A DNA stretch of 31,748 nucleotides from Rhodospirillales bacterium (GCA_016195145.1 JACQAF010000251.1:1-31748), one strand, 5' to 3'; positions 8,497 through 17,065 are shown, counted from the first letter of the stretch. Made by a program: numbers and translations. The notes: generated by a model not told the origin, from the letters alone.

Positions 8497-9183
8497 CTAG
8501 CGCGCAGCGGCCTTCTTGTCCTTGTTACGGCCGAGCTTGGCCGCCGGCTCGAGGGCCTGACCGGCATATTCCTCGACGATCACCTGAAGCTTGTCGAGCC
8601 GGTCGGTGAAGAAATGGTTGGCGCCCTTGATTACCCGGTAATCGATCTCGATGTCGCGCTGTTTGCCGAGCTTCTCGCTGAGCTTACGCGAGGATTCCTC
8701 GGGCACCACTTCGTCGCGATCGCCGTGCAGGATCAGGCCCGAAGCGGGGCACGGGGCAAGAAAGCTGAAATCATAGATATTGGCTGGCGGCGCGATGGCG
8801 ATAAAGCGGTCGATCTCCGGTCGACGCATGAGCAGCTGCAGGCCGATCCAGGCACCGAACGAAAAGCCGGCGATCCAGCAGCTGGCGGCGTTGGGATTAT
8901 AGCTTTGTAGCCAGTCAAGCGCCGAGGCAGCGTCGGTCAGCTCACCTTCACCGCGCCCAAAACCGCCTTGCGAGCGGCCGACACCGCGGAAATTGAACCG
9001 CAGCGTGGCGAACCCGAGGCGCGAAAAAGCCTGGTTGAGCGTGTAGACCACCTTGTTGTGCATCGTCCCGCCGTGCTGGGGGTGCGGATGCAAAAGCAGG
9101 GCGATAGGTGCCCGTTCGTTACGGCTCGGCAGGTAACGGCCTTCCAGTCGTCCTTCCGCGCCATTGATGATGACGTCAGGCAT
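8497..9183 (-). CDS. Alpha/beta hydrolase (COG2945-like)
   Basis: A 228-residue cytoplasmic alpha/beta hydrolase. The nucleophile elbow GFSFGAW gives Ser108, HGDRDEVVP gives the acid (Asp155 or Asp157), and KGANHFF gives His190, so the triad is complete and in the standard order. HPHPQHGGTMHNKVV near residues 32-46 and RFNFRGVGRSQG near 62-73 are the oxyanion-hole and strand motifs typical of the COG2945 group of small hydrolases. The C-terminus is Lys/Ala-rich (KDKKAAAR). ATG 9183 has GGAG five bases upstream. The natural substrate is not known for this group. It is transcribed away from the cys-isc operon and shares its upstream region. Confidence 0.88.
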   Translation of the reverse strand: MPDVIINGAEGRLEGRYLPSRNERAPIALLLHPHPQHGGTMHNKVVYTLNQAFSRLGFATLRFNFRGVGRSQGGFGRGEGELTDAASALDWLQSYNPNAASCWIAGFSFGAWIGLQLLMRRPEIDRFIAIAPPANIYDFSFLAPCPASGLILHGDRDEVVPEESSRKLSEKLGKQRDIEIDYRVIKGANHFFTDRLDKLQVIVEEYAGQALEPAAKLGRNKDKKAAAR

Positions 9184-9286
9184 TTTTTCTCCGGGGGGCG
9201 AGCGATAGTCGCGGTGCTATAGTAGGAATATCCAAGTTTATTAGTAGGTGATTTATAGCAGATAGCCACATATATAATCTATCCAA

Positions 9287-9317
9287 TCTTGACTGATCTA
9301 CTCGGATAACTTACTTT
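9287..9317 (+). promoter_or_regulatory. Predicted promoter of the cysE-isc operon with an overlapping IscR type 1 site
   Basis: TTGACT (9289-9294) and TACTTT (9312-9317) are separated by exactly 17 bp, a plausible sigma-70 promoter about 105 bp before cysE. The -35 and spacer read TTGACTGATCTACTCGGATA (9289-9308). This closely follows the known pattern of [2Fe-2S]-IscR type 1 sites (YYGACT, four bases, TACTCGG or YAGTCRR, then an A/T tail). IscR bound here would block RNA polymerase, giving classical feedback: enough Fe-S cluster, less isc expression. The match was judged by eye from memory of the motif. Confidence 0.65.
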
Positions 9318-9421
9318 AAATATACAGGCCTGTCGGTCGACTCGCCAACCAGAATCCCCCACCTGAGGCGACTCGGGGCCCGTCGGTTCCACAGAGCGCA
9401 TCATATTAGGTAGTTGGACAC

Positions 9422-10153
9422 ATGAGCTTCAAGCATCTTCGCGAAGATATCGATGCCATCATGAAGCGGGATCCTGCTGCCCGCTCCCGGCTCGAAGTGG
9501 TACTCTGTTACCCAGGATTCCATGCATTACTGATGCACCGCCTAGCCCGTGGGGCATGGCGGCGTGGATGGTTGCTGCTCGGCCGATTCCTGTCGCAAAT
9601 CGGCCGGATGCTGACCGGGATCGAAATCCACCCCGGCGCGCAGATCGGCCGACGGCTGTTTATCGATCACGGCATGGGCCTGGTGGTCGGCGAGACCGGC
9701 ATCATCGGCGATGATGTGACGCTCTATCACGGTGTGACCCTGGGCGGCATTTCGCTTGAGCGCGAAAAGCGGCATCCCACGCTCGAAGACGGCGTGATCG
9801 TCGGCGCCGGCGCCAGCATCCTGGGCCCGGTTGTCGTCGGTGCGGGGGCCCGCGTGGGCTCCAACGCGGTTGTGCTTAAGGACGTGCCGGCGGGCGCGAC
9901 GGTGGTCGGCATTCCGGCCAAGGCCGTCGGGCGGACGCAGATAAAGCCGGGCGAGTTTTGCGCCTACGGTTCGACTGGCGATCTTCCCGACCCGGTTGCC
10001 CGGGTGGTCGACGGATTGTGCACCGATCTCGGCGTCTTGCGCGCCCGGGTCGCCGAACTCGAAGGACTGATGGCGGCCTTGCGCGAACCGCCGGAAAGCG
10101 GCGTCAGCGGCGGCGGGCATTCGATTCGCGTCGTCGCTTCGGAAAAGCGATGA
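9422..10153 (+). CDS. cysE: Serine O-acetyltransferase
   Basis: Makes O-acetylserine from serine and acetyl-CoA, the first step of cysteine synthesis. The 243-residue protein has a short helical N-terminal domain (FKHLREDIDAIMKRDPAARS), then left-handed beta-helix hexapeptide repeats from about residue 60 to 165 (IEIHPGAQIGRRLFIDHGMG, VVGETGIIGDDVTLYHGVTL, VIVGAGASILGPVVVGAGAR). The catalytic His-Asp pattern is in IDHGMG, and GGTT-like closing turns are present. The short N-terminus is of the EpsC type and not the long enterobacterial CysE. About 60 extra C-terminal residues contain a helical LGVLRARVAELEGLMAAL segment. It is the first gene of the operon, 45 bp before iscR, so it supplies cysteine to the desulfurases encoded downstream. 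Confidence 0.93.
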   Translation: MSFKHLREDIDAIMKRDPAARSRLEVVLCYPGFHALLMHRLARGAWRRGWLLLGRFLSQIGRMLTGIEIHPGAQIGRRLFIDHGMGLVVGETGIIGDDVTLYHGVTLGGISLEREKRHPTLEDGVIVGAGASILGPVVVGAGARVGSNAVVLKDVPAGATVVGIPAKAVGRTQIKPGEFCAYGSTGDLPDPVARVVDGLCTDLGVLRARVAELEGLMAALREPPESGVSGGGHSIRVVASEKR

Positions 10154-10198
10154 CCCGGCGCAACGGATAAATACAGACGGCGAAAGAGGAGAAACACC

Positions 10199-10672
10199 GT
10201 GAAACTCAGCACCAAAGGGCGCTATGCGGTGATGGCGATGGTCGATCTGGCCAATCACGGCCGGACCGGACCGGTCGCACTGGCCGATATTGCCGAGCGC
10301 CAGGAAATCTCGCTGTCGTATCTCGAACAGCTATTCGCCAAACTGCGCAAGGGCGGTTTGGTCAAGAGCGTGCGCGGGCCCGGCGGCGGCTATCTGCTTG
10401 CGTTATTGGCGGCGGAGACGCGGATTTCCGACATCATTGTTGCGGTCGACGAGCCGATTCGTGCGACACGGTGCGCGCCGGGTTCGCCGGGCGGTTGCCG
10501 CAGCGACAGGAGCCGGTGCCTGACCCATGATTTGTGGGAAGAGCTTGGCAACCAGATCCATCTTTATCTCAGTTCCGTTTCGCTGGCCGATGTGTGCAAT
10601 CGGCGCGTGCTTGGTACCAGCGGCGTGATCGATCACGCGGTCGGCACGCCGTCCCTCGTGGCGGCCCAGTAG
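10199..10672 (+). CDS. iscR: Rrf2-family Fe-S cluster regulator IscR
   Basis: A 157-residue winged-helix regulator (KLSTKGRYAVMAMVDLA start, wing near VRGPGGGYLL). It carries the three cluster ligands Cys92, Cys100 and Cys107 plus His110 in CLTHDLW, the pattern of IscR, which holds a [2Fe-2S] cluster and in that form represses the isc operon. The Cys92-Cys100-Cys107 spacing is slightly wider than in E. coli (92-98-104). The start is GTG 10199 with AGAGGAG upstream. Its place between cysE and the desulfurases, and the IscR-like site before cysE, indicate autoregulation of the whole unit. Confidence 0.95.
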   Translation: MKLSTKGRYAVMAMVDLANHGRTGPVALADIAERQEISLSYLEQLFAKLRKGGLVKSVRGPGGGYLLALLAAETRISDIIVAVDEPIRATRCAPGSPGGCRSDRSRCLTHDLWEELGNQIHLYLSSVSLADVCNRRVLGTSGVIDHAVGTPSLVAAQ

Positions 10673-10712
10673 CCGGCGCGGCAACCTAACAGGAGGACTA
10701 GACAACCTGCCC

Positions 10713-11858
10713 ATGACCCGCTTGGTGTATCTCGACCATAATGCGACTGCGCCGTTGAAGCCGGCGGTGATCGGGGCGATGTCCGCCGCGCTCGCCGAGA
10801 CTGGCAATGCGTCGTCGGTGCACCGCTTCGGGCGGCTCGCCCGGCGGGCGGTCGAGAATGCGCGCGCCGACGTCGCGGCGCTGGTCGGGGCACGTGACGC
10901 GCAGGTCGTCTTTACCGGCGGCGGTACCGAAGCAAACAACCTCGCGCTCGCCGGCTTGCGCGGCGGACGACGGCTGATCGTCTCGGCAATCGAGCATGAT
11001 TCGATCCTTGCCGCAGCGCCCGACGCGGAAATCGCGCCCGTCGACGCCAGCGGCCGTGTCGATCCTGCGGCGCTCGAGGAACTTCTCGCCCGCGATCCGC
11101 AACCGGCGCTGGTAGCGGTGATGTTGGCCAATAACGAGACCGGGGTTATCCAGCCGATGGCCGAGATCGTTCGACTGGCCCATGCGCGCGGCGCGCTCGT
11201 CCATTGCGACGCTATTCAGGCGGCCGGCAAGGTCGCGATCGATTTCGCGGCGCTGAGCGTCGATTCCCTGGCCCTGTCGGCCCATAAATTCGGCGGCCCG
11301 CAGGGAACCGGCGCCCTGATCGTCGCCGACCGGGTTGAACTGTCGCCGCTGCTGCGTGGCGGCGGACAGGAACGCGGCCGGCGCGCCGGGACCGAGAATA
11401 TCGCCGCGATCCGCGGCTTCGGCCTGGCGGCGACGCTGGCAGCGAACGATCTTGCCGCGATGCAAGGTCTTGCCGCGCGCCGCGACGAGATGGAGGCGCG
11501 TCTACGCCGCGTAGCGCCGGGCGTCGAGATATTCGGCGCGGATTCCCCGCGCCTGCCCAATACGAGCTGCATCGCCATGCCTGGCGTTTCTGCCGAGACG
11601 CAGGTCATGGCTTTCGATCTTGCCGGCATCGCGGTCAGCGCGGGATCGGCGTGTTCGTCGGGCAAGGTACGCCCCTCGCATGTGCTGCGCGCCATGGGCG
11701 TGGATACGCCGCGCGCCGCGACGGCGATCCGCGTCAGCCTGGGCTGGCGAACGGAAGCGGCAGATATCGATTCGTTTGTCGAGACCTGGACCGGATTGTT
11801 CGCTCGGCTTAGCGGCCATGGCAGCGTGATGCCGCAAGTCTCGAATGCATCGGTTTGA
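10713..11858 (+). CDS. Cysteine desulfurase, NifS/IscS-like paralogue
   Basis: A 381-residue PLP enzyme that would release sulfur from cysteine as a protein persulfide. Seen are YLDHNATAPLKP at the N-terminus, FTGGGTEANNLAL, MLANNETGVIQP, the PLP lysine in SAHKFGGPQGTGAL, and the active cysteine in SAGSACSSGKVRPSHVLRAMG. It differs clearly from the IscS encoded next door: shorter, and without the C-terminal extension ending LWEMAQEG..IKSIKWAAH. Such tandem desulfurases are found in ISC loci of several alphaproteobacteria. The specific partner of this copy is not known; a sulfur-transfer role outside cluster assembly is possible. AGGAGG lies about 16 bases before the ATG, a long spacing. Confidence 0.9.
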   Translation: MTRLVYLDHNATAPLKPAVIGAMSAALAETGNASSVHRFGRLARRAVENARADVAALVGARDAQVVFTGGGTEANNLALAGLRGGRRLIVSAIEHDSILAAAPDAEIAPVDASGRVDPAALEELLARDPQPALVAVMLANNETGVIQPMAEIVRLAHARGALVHCDAIQAAGKVAIDFAALSVDSLALSAHKFGGPQGTGALIVADRVELSPLLRGGGQERGRRAGTENIAAIRGFGLAATLAANDLAAMQGLAARRDEMEARLRRVAPGVEIFGADSPRLPNTSCIAMPGVSAETQVMAFDLAGIAVSAGSACSSGKVRPSHVLRAMGVDTPRAATAIRVSLGWRTEAADIDSFVETWTGLFARLSGHGSVMPQVSNASV

Positions 11859-11874
11859 AGAAAAGGAACCCGGA

Positions 11875-13143
11875 ATGACGACCGCGACCGCGACAATTCT
11901 GAAGAGTCTCGCCGAAGACCGGCGCAATGCGCCCGCTCGGCCCGTTTATCTCGATTATCAGGCGACAACGCCGCTCGACCCGCGGGTTCTCAATGCGATG
12001 ATGCCGTATTTCACCGAGAAATTCGGCAACCCCCACTCGCGCAACCACACGCATGGCTGGGAAGCGGAACAGGGGGTAGAGCAGGCGCGCCAGCAGATCG
12101 CCGAGCTGATCGGGGCGGACGAGCGCGAAATCATCTTCACCTCGGGCGCCACCGAATCGAACAATCTGGCGGTCGCAGGCGTGGCGCGTTTCTACAAGGA
12201 CAAGAAGAATCATATCATCACGCTGGTCACCGAGCATAAATGCGTGCTCGACACCTGCCGCCATCTCGAGCAGGAAGGCTTCGAGGTGACCTATCTACCG
12301 GTGGAGAAGAACGGCCTCGTCGATCTCGACCTCCTGAAGCGGACGATCACCGACAAGACCGTCCTCGTTTCGATCATGGGCGTCAATAACGAGGTCGGCG
12401 TCATCCAGCCGATCAAGGCGATTGGCGAGATATGCCGATCGCGCCACGTGTTTTTCCATACCGATTGCGCCCAGGCGGCGGGCAAGATTCCGCTCGATGT
12501 CGAGGACATGAAAATCGACCTGATGAGCATTTCGGGACACAAGATGTACGGCCCGAAGGGCATCGGGGTCCTCTATGTCCGTCGCCGACCGCGCGTGCGG
12601 CTGGTGGCGTTAATCCATGGCGGCGGGCAGGAGCGCGGCATGCGTTCGGGCACGTTGCCGGCGCCGCTTTGCGTCGGGCTGGGCGAGGCGGCGGCGATCT
12701 GCAAGCGCGAAATGGCCACGGAAGCTGAGCAGCTGACCATGCTGCGCGACCGGTTCTATGCCAGCGTCACCAGGCGGCTGCCCGAGGTCTTCCTCAACGG
12801 CGATGAGAAACAGCGCATCCCCGGCAATCTCAACATCAGTTTCGCTTATGTCGAGGGCGAGGGGTTGATGATGGGGATCAAGGATCTGTCGGTATCGTCG
12901 GGCTCCGCCTGTACCTCGGCGTCGCTTGAGCCGTCTTATGTGCTGCGTGCGCTGGGCGTCGGCGAGGATCTGGCGCACACGTCGCTGCGCATCGGATTCG
13001 GCCGGTTTACCACCGAGGCGGAGGTCGACTACGCCGCCGACCGCATCGTTGAAGCGGTGCAAAAGCTGCGCGATTTGAGCCCCTTATGGGAAATGGCCCA
13101 GGAGGGGGTCGACATCAAGTCGATCAAATGGGCGGCCCATTGA
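11875..13143 (+). CDS. iscS: Cysteine desulfurase IscS
   Basis: The main sulfur donor of the ISC pathway; it passes persulfide to IscU and probably to MnmA. The product has 422 residues with VYLDYQATTPLDPRVL, FTSGATESNNLAVAG, MGVNNEVGVIQPI, the PLP lysine in SISGHKMYGPKGIG, the mobile-loop active cysteine in SVSSGSACTSASLEPSYVLR, and the long C-terminus typical of IscS (ending IKWAAH) that docks IscU. The frame is open a little upstream, but ATG 11875 has AAAGGAA before it and starts a normal-length IscS. It begins 16 bp after the upstream desulfurase gene. Confidence 0.96.
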   Translation: MTTATATILKSLAEDRRNAPARPVYLDYQATTPLDPRVLNAMMPYFTEKFGNPHSRNHTHGWEAEQGVEQARQQIAELIGADEREIIFTSGATESNNLAVAGVARFYKDKKNHIITLVTEHKCVLDTCRHLEQEGFEVTYLPVEKNGLVDLDLLKRTITDKTVLVSIMGVNNEVGVIQPIKAIGEICRSRHVFFHTDCAQAAGKIPLDVEDMKIDLMSISGHKMYGPKGIGVLYVRRRPRVRLVALIHGGGQERGMRSGTLPAPLCVGLGEAAAICKREMATEAEQLTMLRDRFYASVTRRLPEVFLNGDEKQRIPGNLNISFAYVEGEGLMMGIKDLSVSSGSACTSASLEPSYVLRALGVGEDLAHTSLRIGFGRFTTEAEVDYAADRIVEAVQKLRDLSPLWEMAQEGVDIKSIKWAAH

Positions 13144-13164
13144 GGCGCTGTTAACTGGCGCCTC
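13142..13164 (+). terminator. Small hairpin between iscS and iscU
   Basis: GAGGCGC (13142-13148), nine-base loop, GCGCCTC (13158-13164). The stem begins within the iscS stop codon and is followed by AATTGCTT and then AAGGATAAAGGAG before iscU. It has no T-run. It may act as a weak attenuator or a processing/stability element that uncouples iscU levels from iscS. Confidence 0.35.
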
Positions 13165-13195
13165 AATTGCTTATATAAGGATAAAGGAGACAGTC

Positions 13196-13594
13196 ATGGC
13201 ATATAGCGAAAAAGTCATCGATCATTACGAGCACCCGCGCAACGTGGGCGCTCTCGACAAGAACGATCCGGGCGTCGGCACCGGCCTGGTGGGCGCGCCG
13301 GCTTGCGGCGACGTTATGAAGCTGCAGATCAGGGTAAGCCCGGAAGGGATCATCGAAGACGCCAAGTTCAAGACCTTCGGATGCGGCTCGGCGATCGCCT
13401 CCAGCTCGCTGATCACCGAGTGGGTCAAGGGCAAGTCGCTCGACGAGGCGGAAACGATCAAGAACACCCAGATTGCTCAGCATCTGGCACTGCCGCCGGT
13501 CAAGATTCACTGCTCGGTCCTGGCAGAGGACGCGATCAAGGCGGCGATCCTGGATTACCGGAGCAAGCGTAGCCCGGCGAAGGCGGCCGAGTAA
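13196..13594 (+). CDS. iscU: Fe-S cluster assembly scaffold IscU
   Basis: IscU is the scaffold on which the [2Fe-2S] cluster is built from IscS sulfur. The 132-residue product starts MAYSEKVIDHYEHPRNVG. It has cluster ligands Cys37 (with Asp39 in ACGDV), Cys63 (FGCGSAIASSS) and the His105-Cys106 pair. The LPPVK motif at residues 99-103 is the site bound by the HscA chaperone encoded downstream. All diagnostic residues match E. coli numbering. AAAGGAG lies upstream of ATG 13196. Confidence 0.97.
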   Translation: MAYSEKVIDHYEHPRNVGALDKNDPGVGTGLVGAPACGDVMKLQIRVSPEGIIEDAKFKTFGCGSAIASSSLITEWVKGKSLDEAETIKNTQIAQHLALPPVKIHCSVLAEDAIKAAILDYRSKRSPAKAAE

Positions 13595-13623
13595 GCTGAA
13601 GTTTTCCCGATGGAGCGATTGAC

Positions 13624-14028
13624 GTGAACGAGACGCCCCAGACGACGAATAGTCAGACGACAAATGGCCCTCCAGCTCAACGGTCGCCGCGCGTGCGCGC
13701 ATCGGCAATGGCGGTGACGTCGGCGGCGCTGGAGCGCGTGAAAGCGCTGCTCGCCAAGCGCGGCAAGCCGTCGGCTGGCGTGCGCGTCAGCGTGCGGACC
13801 CGCGGCTGTTCGGGGCTGAGCTATACGCTCGAATACGCCGACGCCAAGGGACCGGGCGACGAGGCGGTGGAGGTCGACGGTATCACCATCCTGATCGATC
13901 CCAAGGCGTCGATGTTCCTGTTCGGCACCGAGATGGATTTCGTCGAGGACAAGCTGCAATCCGGCTTCGTCTTCCGCAATCCGAATGAAAAAGGTCGGTG
14001 CGGTTGCGGCGAGTCGTTCCACGTCTGA
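13624..14028 (+). CDS. iscA: A-type Fe-S carrier protein IscA
   Basis: A 134-residue HesB/IscA-family protein that binds iron or an Fe-S cluster and delivers it to targets. Ligands Cys62 (RGCSGLSYTLEY), Cys126 and Cys128 (GRCGCGESF) are all present. The chosen start is GTG 13624, with GGAG about nine bases before it. This gives an unusual Thr/Gln/Asn-rich, probably disordered N-terminal extension of about 28 residues. A start at the internal ATG 13708 would give the usual length but has no ribosome site. Confidence 0.94.
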   Translation: MNETPQTTNSQTTNGPPAQRSPRVRASAMAVTSAALERVKALLAKRGKPSAGVRVSVRTRGCSGLSYTLEYADAKGPGDEAVEVDGITILIDPKASMFLFGTEMDFVEDKLQSGFVFRNPNEKGRCGCGESFHV

Positions 14029-14049
14029 CCCCGGCTTTGCCGGATCGGC

Positions 14050-14073
14050 ACGGCCGGCCGGCGGGCCGGCCGT
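14050..14073 (+). terminator. Very GC-rich hairpin between iscA and hscB
   Basis: ACGGCCGGCC (14050-14059), loop GGCG, GGCCGGCCGT (14064-14073) is a perfect 10-bp stem followed by CGCGTTT. It lies in the 103-bp gap, the largest within the isc operon. It could terminate part of the transcripts or protect the upstream mRNA, reducing hscBA relative to iscSUA. Confidence 0.45.
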
Positions 14074-14131
14074 CGCGTTTCTGGGGATGCCGGGTCGATA
14101 ATGCGAGGGATTGGATAAAGCGGGCGATGCG

Positions 14132-14797
14132 ATGAATGACGTGGCGCACAAAATAACCGGGGCCGGCCAGCCCGATGGAATCGTCGCCTGCTGGTCATGC
14201 AACGGACCGATTGCCGCCGACGCGCTGTTCTGCAATACCTGCTGGGCGGTGCAGCCGCCCCGGCCGATGGATCATTTCGCCCGGCTCGGCCTCGACATCC
14301 GCTTCGCCATCGATACAGCGGAGCTTGACCGGCGCTATTTCGCCCGCCAGCGCCAGCTTCACCCCGACCGTTTCGCCACTCGCACGCCGCGCGAACGAGC
14401 AATCTCGCAGAATCAGGCCGTGTGCCTGAACGAGGCATACGAGGCTCTCAAGGATCCGCTGTCGCGCGCTACCTATCTTTTGAAACTCAGGGGTATCGAC
14501 ACCAACCCCGACGGCTGCAACACGATCAAGGATCCGACGCTGCTGATGGAACAGATGGAGCTGCGCGAGGGTCTGGCGGCGGCCGATACCCGCGAGGCGG
14601 CAACCCAAATGCTGCGCGAAGCCGAGGCGCATGTGAACCAAAGTCTGGCCCATATCGGCGGCGCCTTCGCGGCCGGCGACCTCGATACGGCGGGCCGCGA
14701 GACCACGCGTCTTAAATATCTCGTCAAGCTGGTCGACGAGGCGCGGACGCGCCGGGCCTGCTTTGCGCCGGCCGCTGCAGCGCCCGCCCAGTCATGA
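14132..14797 (+). CDS. hscB: Fe-S cluster co-chaperone HscB (J-domain) with N-terminal zinc-finger-like motif
   Basis: HscB brings IscU to HscA and stimulates its ATPase. The J domain starts at about residue 46 (PPRPMDHFARLGLD) with the essential HPD in RQRQLHPDRFATR, followed by a C-terminal three-helix IscU-binding domain (LLMEQMELREGLA near 130-142). In front of it is CWSC..(10)..CNTC (Cys20, 23, 34, 37), a zinc-binding pattern that E. coli HscB lacks but human HSC20 and some alphaproteobacterial HscB have. The start is uncertain: ATG 14132 is chosen; a TTG at 14111 is in frame but GAGGGA abuts it. The end overlaps hscA by ATGA. Confidence 0.94.
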   Translation: MNDVAHKITGAGQPDGIVACWSCNGPIAADALFCNTCWAVQPPRPMDHFARLGLDIRFAIDTAELDRRYFARQRQLHPDRFATRTPRERAISQNQAVCLNEAYEALKDPLSRATYLLKLRGIDTNPDGCNTIKDPTLLMEQMELREGLAAADTREAATQMLREAEAHVNQSLAHIGGAFAAGDLDTAGRETTRLKYLVKLVDEARTRRACFAPAAAAPAQS

Positions 14798-16659
14798 ACC
14801 TGCTCCAGATCCACGAGCCGGGCGAAACGCCGCTGCCCCACGAGGGCGAGCGCGGCCTTGCCGTCGGCATCGATCTCGGCACCACCAACTCGGTCGTCGC
14901 CATTGCCGCCGACCAGAAGGCCGAAGTGCTCCGCGACGAAGGCGGCACATCGCTTATTCCCTCGCTTGTCGCTTATCTCGATGGCGGCGAGGTGGCGGTC
15001 GGCGAGGCGGCGCGCCGGGTCCTGCTCGACCGGCCGGAAGCGGTCGTCGGCTCGATCAAGCGCTTGATGGGGCGTGGGGCCGGGGATTTGAAGGCGCTTG
15101 CCGGCGCGTTGCCGTATGAAATCGGTCCGCCGGCCGAGGGCGGCATGGTCCGCCTCAAGGTCGGCGGGCGGGTCCTGTCGCCGGTCGAGATTTCGGCCGA
15201 TATCCTGCGCGCGGTGAAGGCGCGGGCCGAAACCGCGCTGGCGCGCAAGGTCGATCGCGCGGTGATCACCGTTCCGGCCTATTTTGACGATGCGGCACGT
15301 ACGGCGACACGCGATGCGGCGCGGCTTGCCGGCCTCGAAGTCTTGCGTCTGGTCAACGAGCCGACGGCGGCTGCGCTCGCCTACGGCCTCGACAGCGCGG
15401 CCGAGGGGCTGTACGCGGTTTATGATCTGGGTGGCGGAACATTCGATTTCTCCCTTCTGCGCCTCGAAAAAGGCGTATTCCAGGTGCTCGCCACCGGCGG
15501 CGACGCGGCGCTCGGCGGCGACGATTTCGACCATGCAATCGCCGACCGCTTTCTCAAGGAGCGCGGCGGGCCGGTCGATTCGACCGGGGCCAAGCTGGCG
15601 CTGGTGGTGGCGCGGCTGGCCAAGGAATGCCTGTCGGGCCAGGATGAATGGATCGGCACGCTGACCATCGGCGAGCGCGCCTCGCGCCATGCCCTCGATA
15701 TCCGTGTGCTGGAAACCCTGATCGATCCGCTGGCCGATCGCACGATCGAGATCTGCCGTCATGTGCTCGAAGACGCCGGCGTCGAGCCGGCGGAACTCGG
15801 CGGCGTGGTTCTGGTCGGCGGTTCGACGCGGGTACCCATGGTCCGTCGCAAGGTGGCGGGGTTTTTCGGGCGCGAGCCGCTCGCCAACATCGATCCCGAC
15901 GAAGTGGTCGCGGTCGGCGCCGCCCTGCAGGCCGAGGCGCTGACCCATGGGTCGGATACGTTGCTGCTCGACGTGACGCCGCTGTCGCTCGGGCTTGAGA
16001 CGATGGGCGGCCTGGTCGAAAAGATTATCGAGCGCAACACGCCGATCCCGGTGGCCAAGGCGCAGGAATTCACCACCTATCAGGACGGCCAGTCGGCGAT
16101 GATGATTCACGTCGTCCAGGGCGAGCGCGAGATGGTCGATCAATGCCGCTCGCTGGCCCGGTTCGAGCTGCGCGGCATTCCGCCGATGGTCGCTGGCGCG
16201 GCGCGTATCCGGGTTAGCTTCGCCGTCGATGCGGACGGCCTTTTGACGGTGAGCGCGGCCGAGCAGACGACCGGGATCGAAAGCCGTATCGAGGTGAAGC
16301 CGAGCTATGGCCTCAGCGAGGACGAGATGGCGCGGATGTTGCGCGAGTCGATCGAGCACGCGCGCGACGACATGGAGCGTCGTCTCCTGACCGAGGCGCA
16401 GGTCGAGGCAGAACGCGCCGCCAGCGCCGTACGATCTGCGTTGGCGGTCGATGGCGATCTGCTACAGTCCGCCGAGCGCGCGGCGATCGAGGCCGTCCTG
16501 ACCCGGGTCGATGCGGCGGTGGCGGGCCTCGACCGTGACGCCATTATTGCCGTGGCCGAGGAGTTGGAGGAGATTACCAAGCCCTTTGCCGAGCGGCGGA
16601 TGGATCGCGGGATTCGTTCGGCGCTGGCCGGCCGGCATGTGGACGAGGTAAATACGTAA
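14794..16659 (+). CDS. hscA: Hsp70-type chaperone HscA for Fe-S transfer
   Basis: A specialised Hsp70 that binds the LPPVK motif of IscU and drives cluster release to acceptor proteins. The product has 621 residues with VGIDLGTTNSVVA (phosphate loop 1), VITVPAYFDDAARTATRDAA, VYDLGGGTFDFSLL, VVLVGGSTRVPMVR, and the linker/substrate-domain start LLLDVTPLSLGLETMGG. The helical lid follows (EARMLRESIEH-like segment, LTEAQVEAERAASAVRSAL). Length equals that of E. coli HscA (616). Translationally coupled to hscB by the ATGA overlap at 14794. Confidence 0.97.
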   Translation: MNLLQIHEPGETPLPHEGERGLAVGIDLGTTNSVVAIAADQKAEVLRDEGGTSLIPSLVAYLDGGEVAVGEAARRVLLDRPEAVVGSIKRLMGRGAGDLKALAGALPYEIGPPAEGGMVRLKVGGRVLSPVEISADILRAVKARAETALARKVDRAVITVPAYFDDAARTATRDAARLAGLEVLRLVNEPTAAALAYGLDSAAEGLYAVYDLGGGTFDFSLLRLEKGVFQVLATGGDAALGGDDFDHAIADRFLKERGGPVDSTGAKLALVVARLAKECLSGQDEWIGTLTIGERASRHALDIRVLETLIDPLADRTIEICRHVLEDAGVEPAELGGVVLVGGSTRVPMVRRKVAGFFGREPLANIDPDEVVAVGAALQAEALTHGSDTLLLDVTPLSLGLETMGGLVEKIIERNTPIPVAKAQEFTTYQDGQSAMMIHVVQGEREMVDQCRSLARFELRGIPPMVAGAARIRVSFAVDADGLLTVSAAEQTTGIESRIEVKPSYGLSEDEMARMLRESIEHARDDMERRLLTEAQVEAERAASAVRSALAVDGDLLQSAERAAIEAVLTRVDAAVAGLDRDAIIAVAEELEEITKPFAERRMDRGIRSALAGRHVDEVNT

Positions 16660-16694
16660 CCCGAACAAATGTGTGGACGGAGACGAACGGCACC

Positions 16695-17039
16695 ATGCCC
16701 AAAATGACCTTTATCGATCCCGACGGCACGCGGCGCGAAGTCGACGCTCCGGTCGGCCTGTCGGTCCTTGAGATCGCGCACCGCAACAACATCAACCTGG
16801 AGGGCGCCTGCGAAGGATCGCTTGCCTGTTCGACCTGCCATGTCATTGTCGACGGCGAGGATTACGAGCGGCTGCAGGAGGCGAGCGAGGACGAGGAAGA
16901 CATGCTCGATCTCGCCTTTGGGCTGACCCACACGTCGCGCCTCGGTTGCCAGATTATCATCACCGAAGAGCTTGATGGATTGACCGTCACGCTGCCTTCG
17001 GCGACCCGCAACATGATGGTCGACAAGGTGGAAAAATAG
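16695..17039 (+). CDS. fdx: [2Fe-2S] ferredoxin of the ISC system
   Basis: Adrenodoxin-type ferredoxin that supplies electrons for cluster assembly on IscU. The 114-residue product has cluster ligands Cys39, Cys45, Cys48 (ACEGSLACSTCHV) and Cys85 (RLGCQI), plus an acidic patch EASEDEEDMLDLAFG typical of partner binding. A GTG at 16671 is in frame, but ATG 16695 gives the conserved start MPKMTFIDPDG and has GGAG about 12 bases upstream. Confidence 0.96.
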   Translation: MPKMTFIDPDGTRREVDAPVGLSVLEIAHRNNINLEGACEGSLACSTCHVIVDGEDYERLQEASEDEEDMLDLAFGLTHTSRLGCQIIITEELDGLTVTLPSATRNMMVDKVEK

Positions 17040-17065
17040 GCCGTGAACGTCGTGGGAGAGCGCCG

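Noticed and set aside
14473..16359. A 628-codon minus-strand frame opposite hscB and hscA.
   Set aside because: Very long, but its composition (Arg/His/Gln/Asp-rich, no hydrophobic core pattern) is that of an antisense frame in GC-rich DNA; the plus strand carries clear HscB and HscA.
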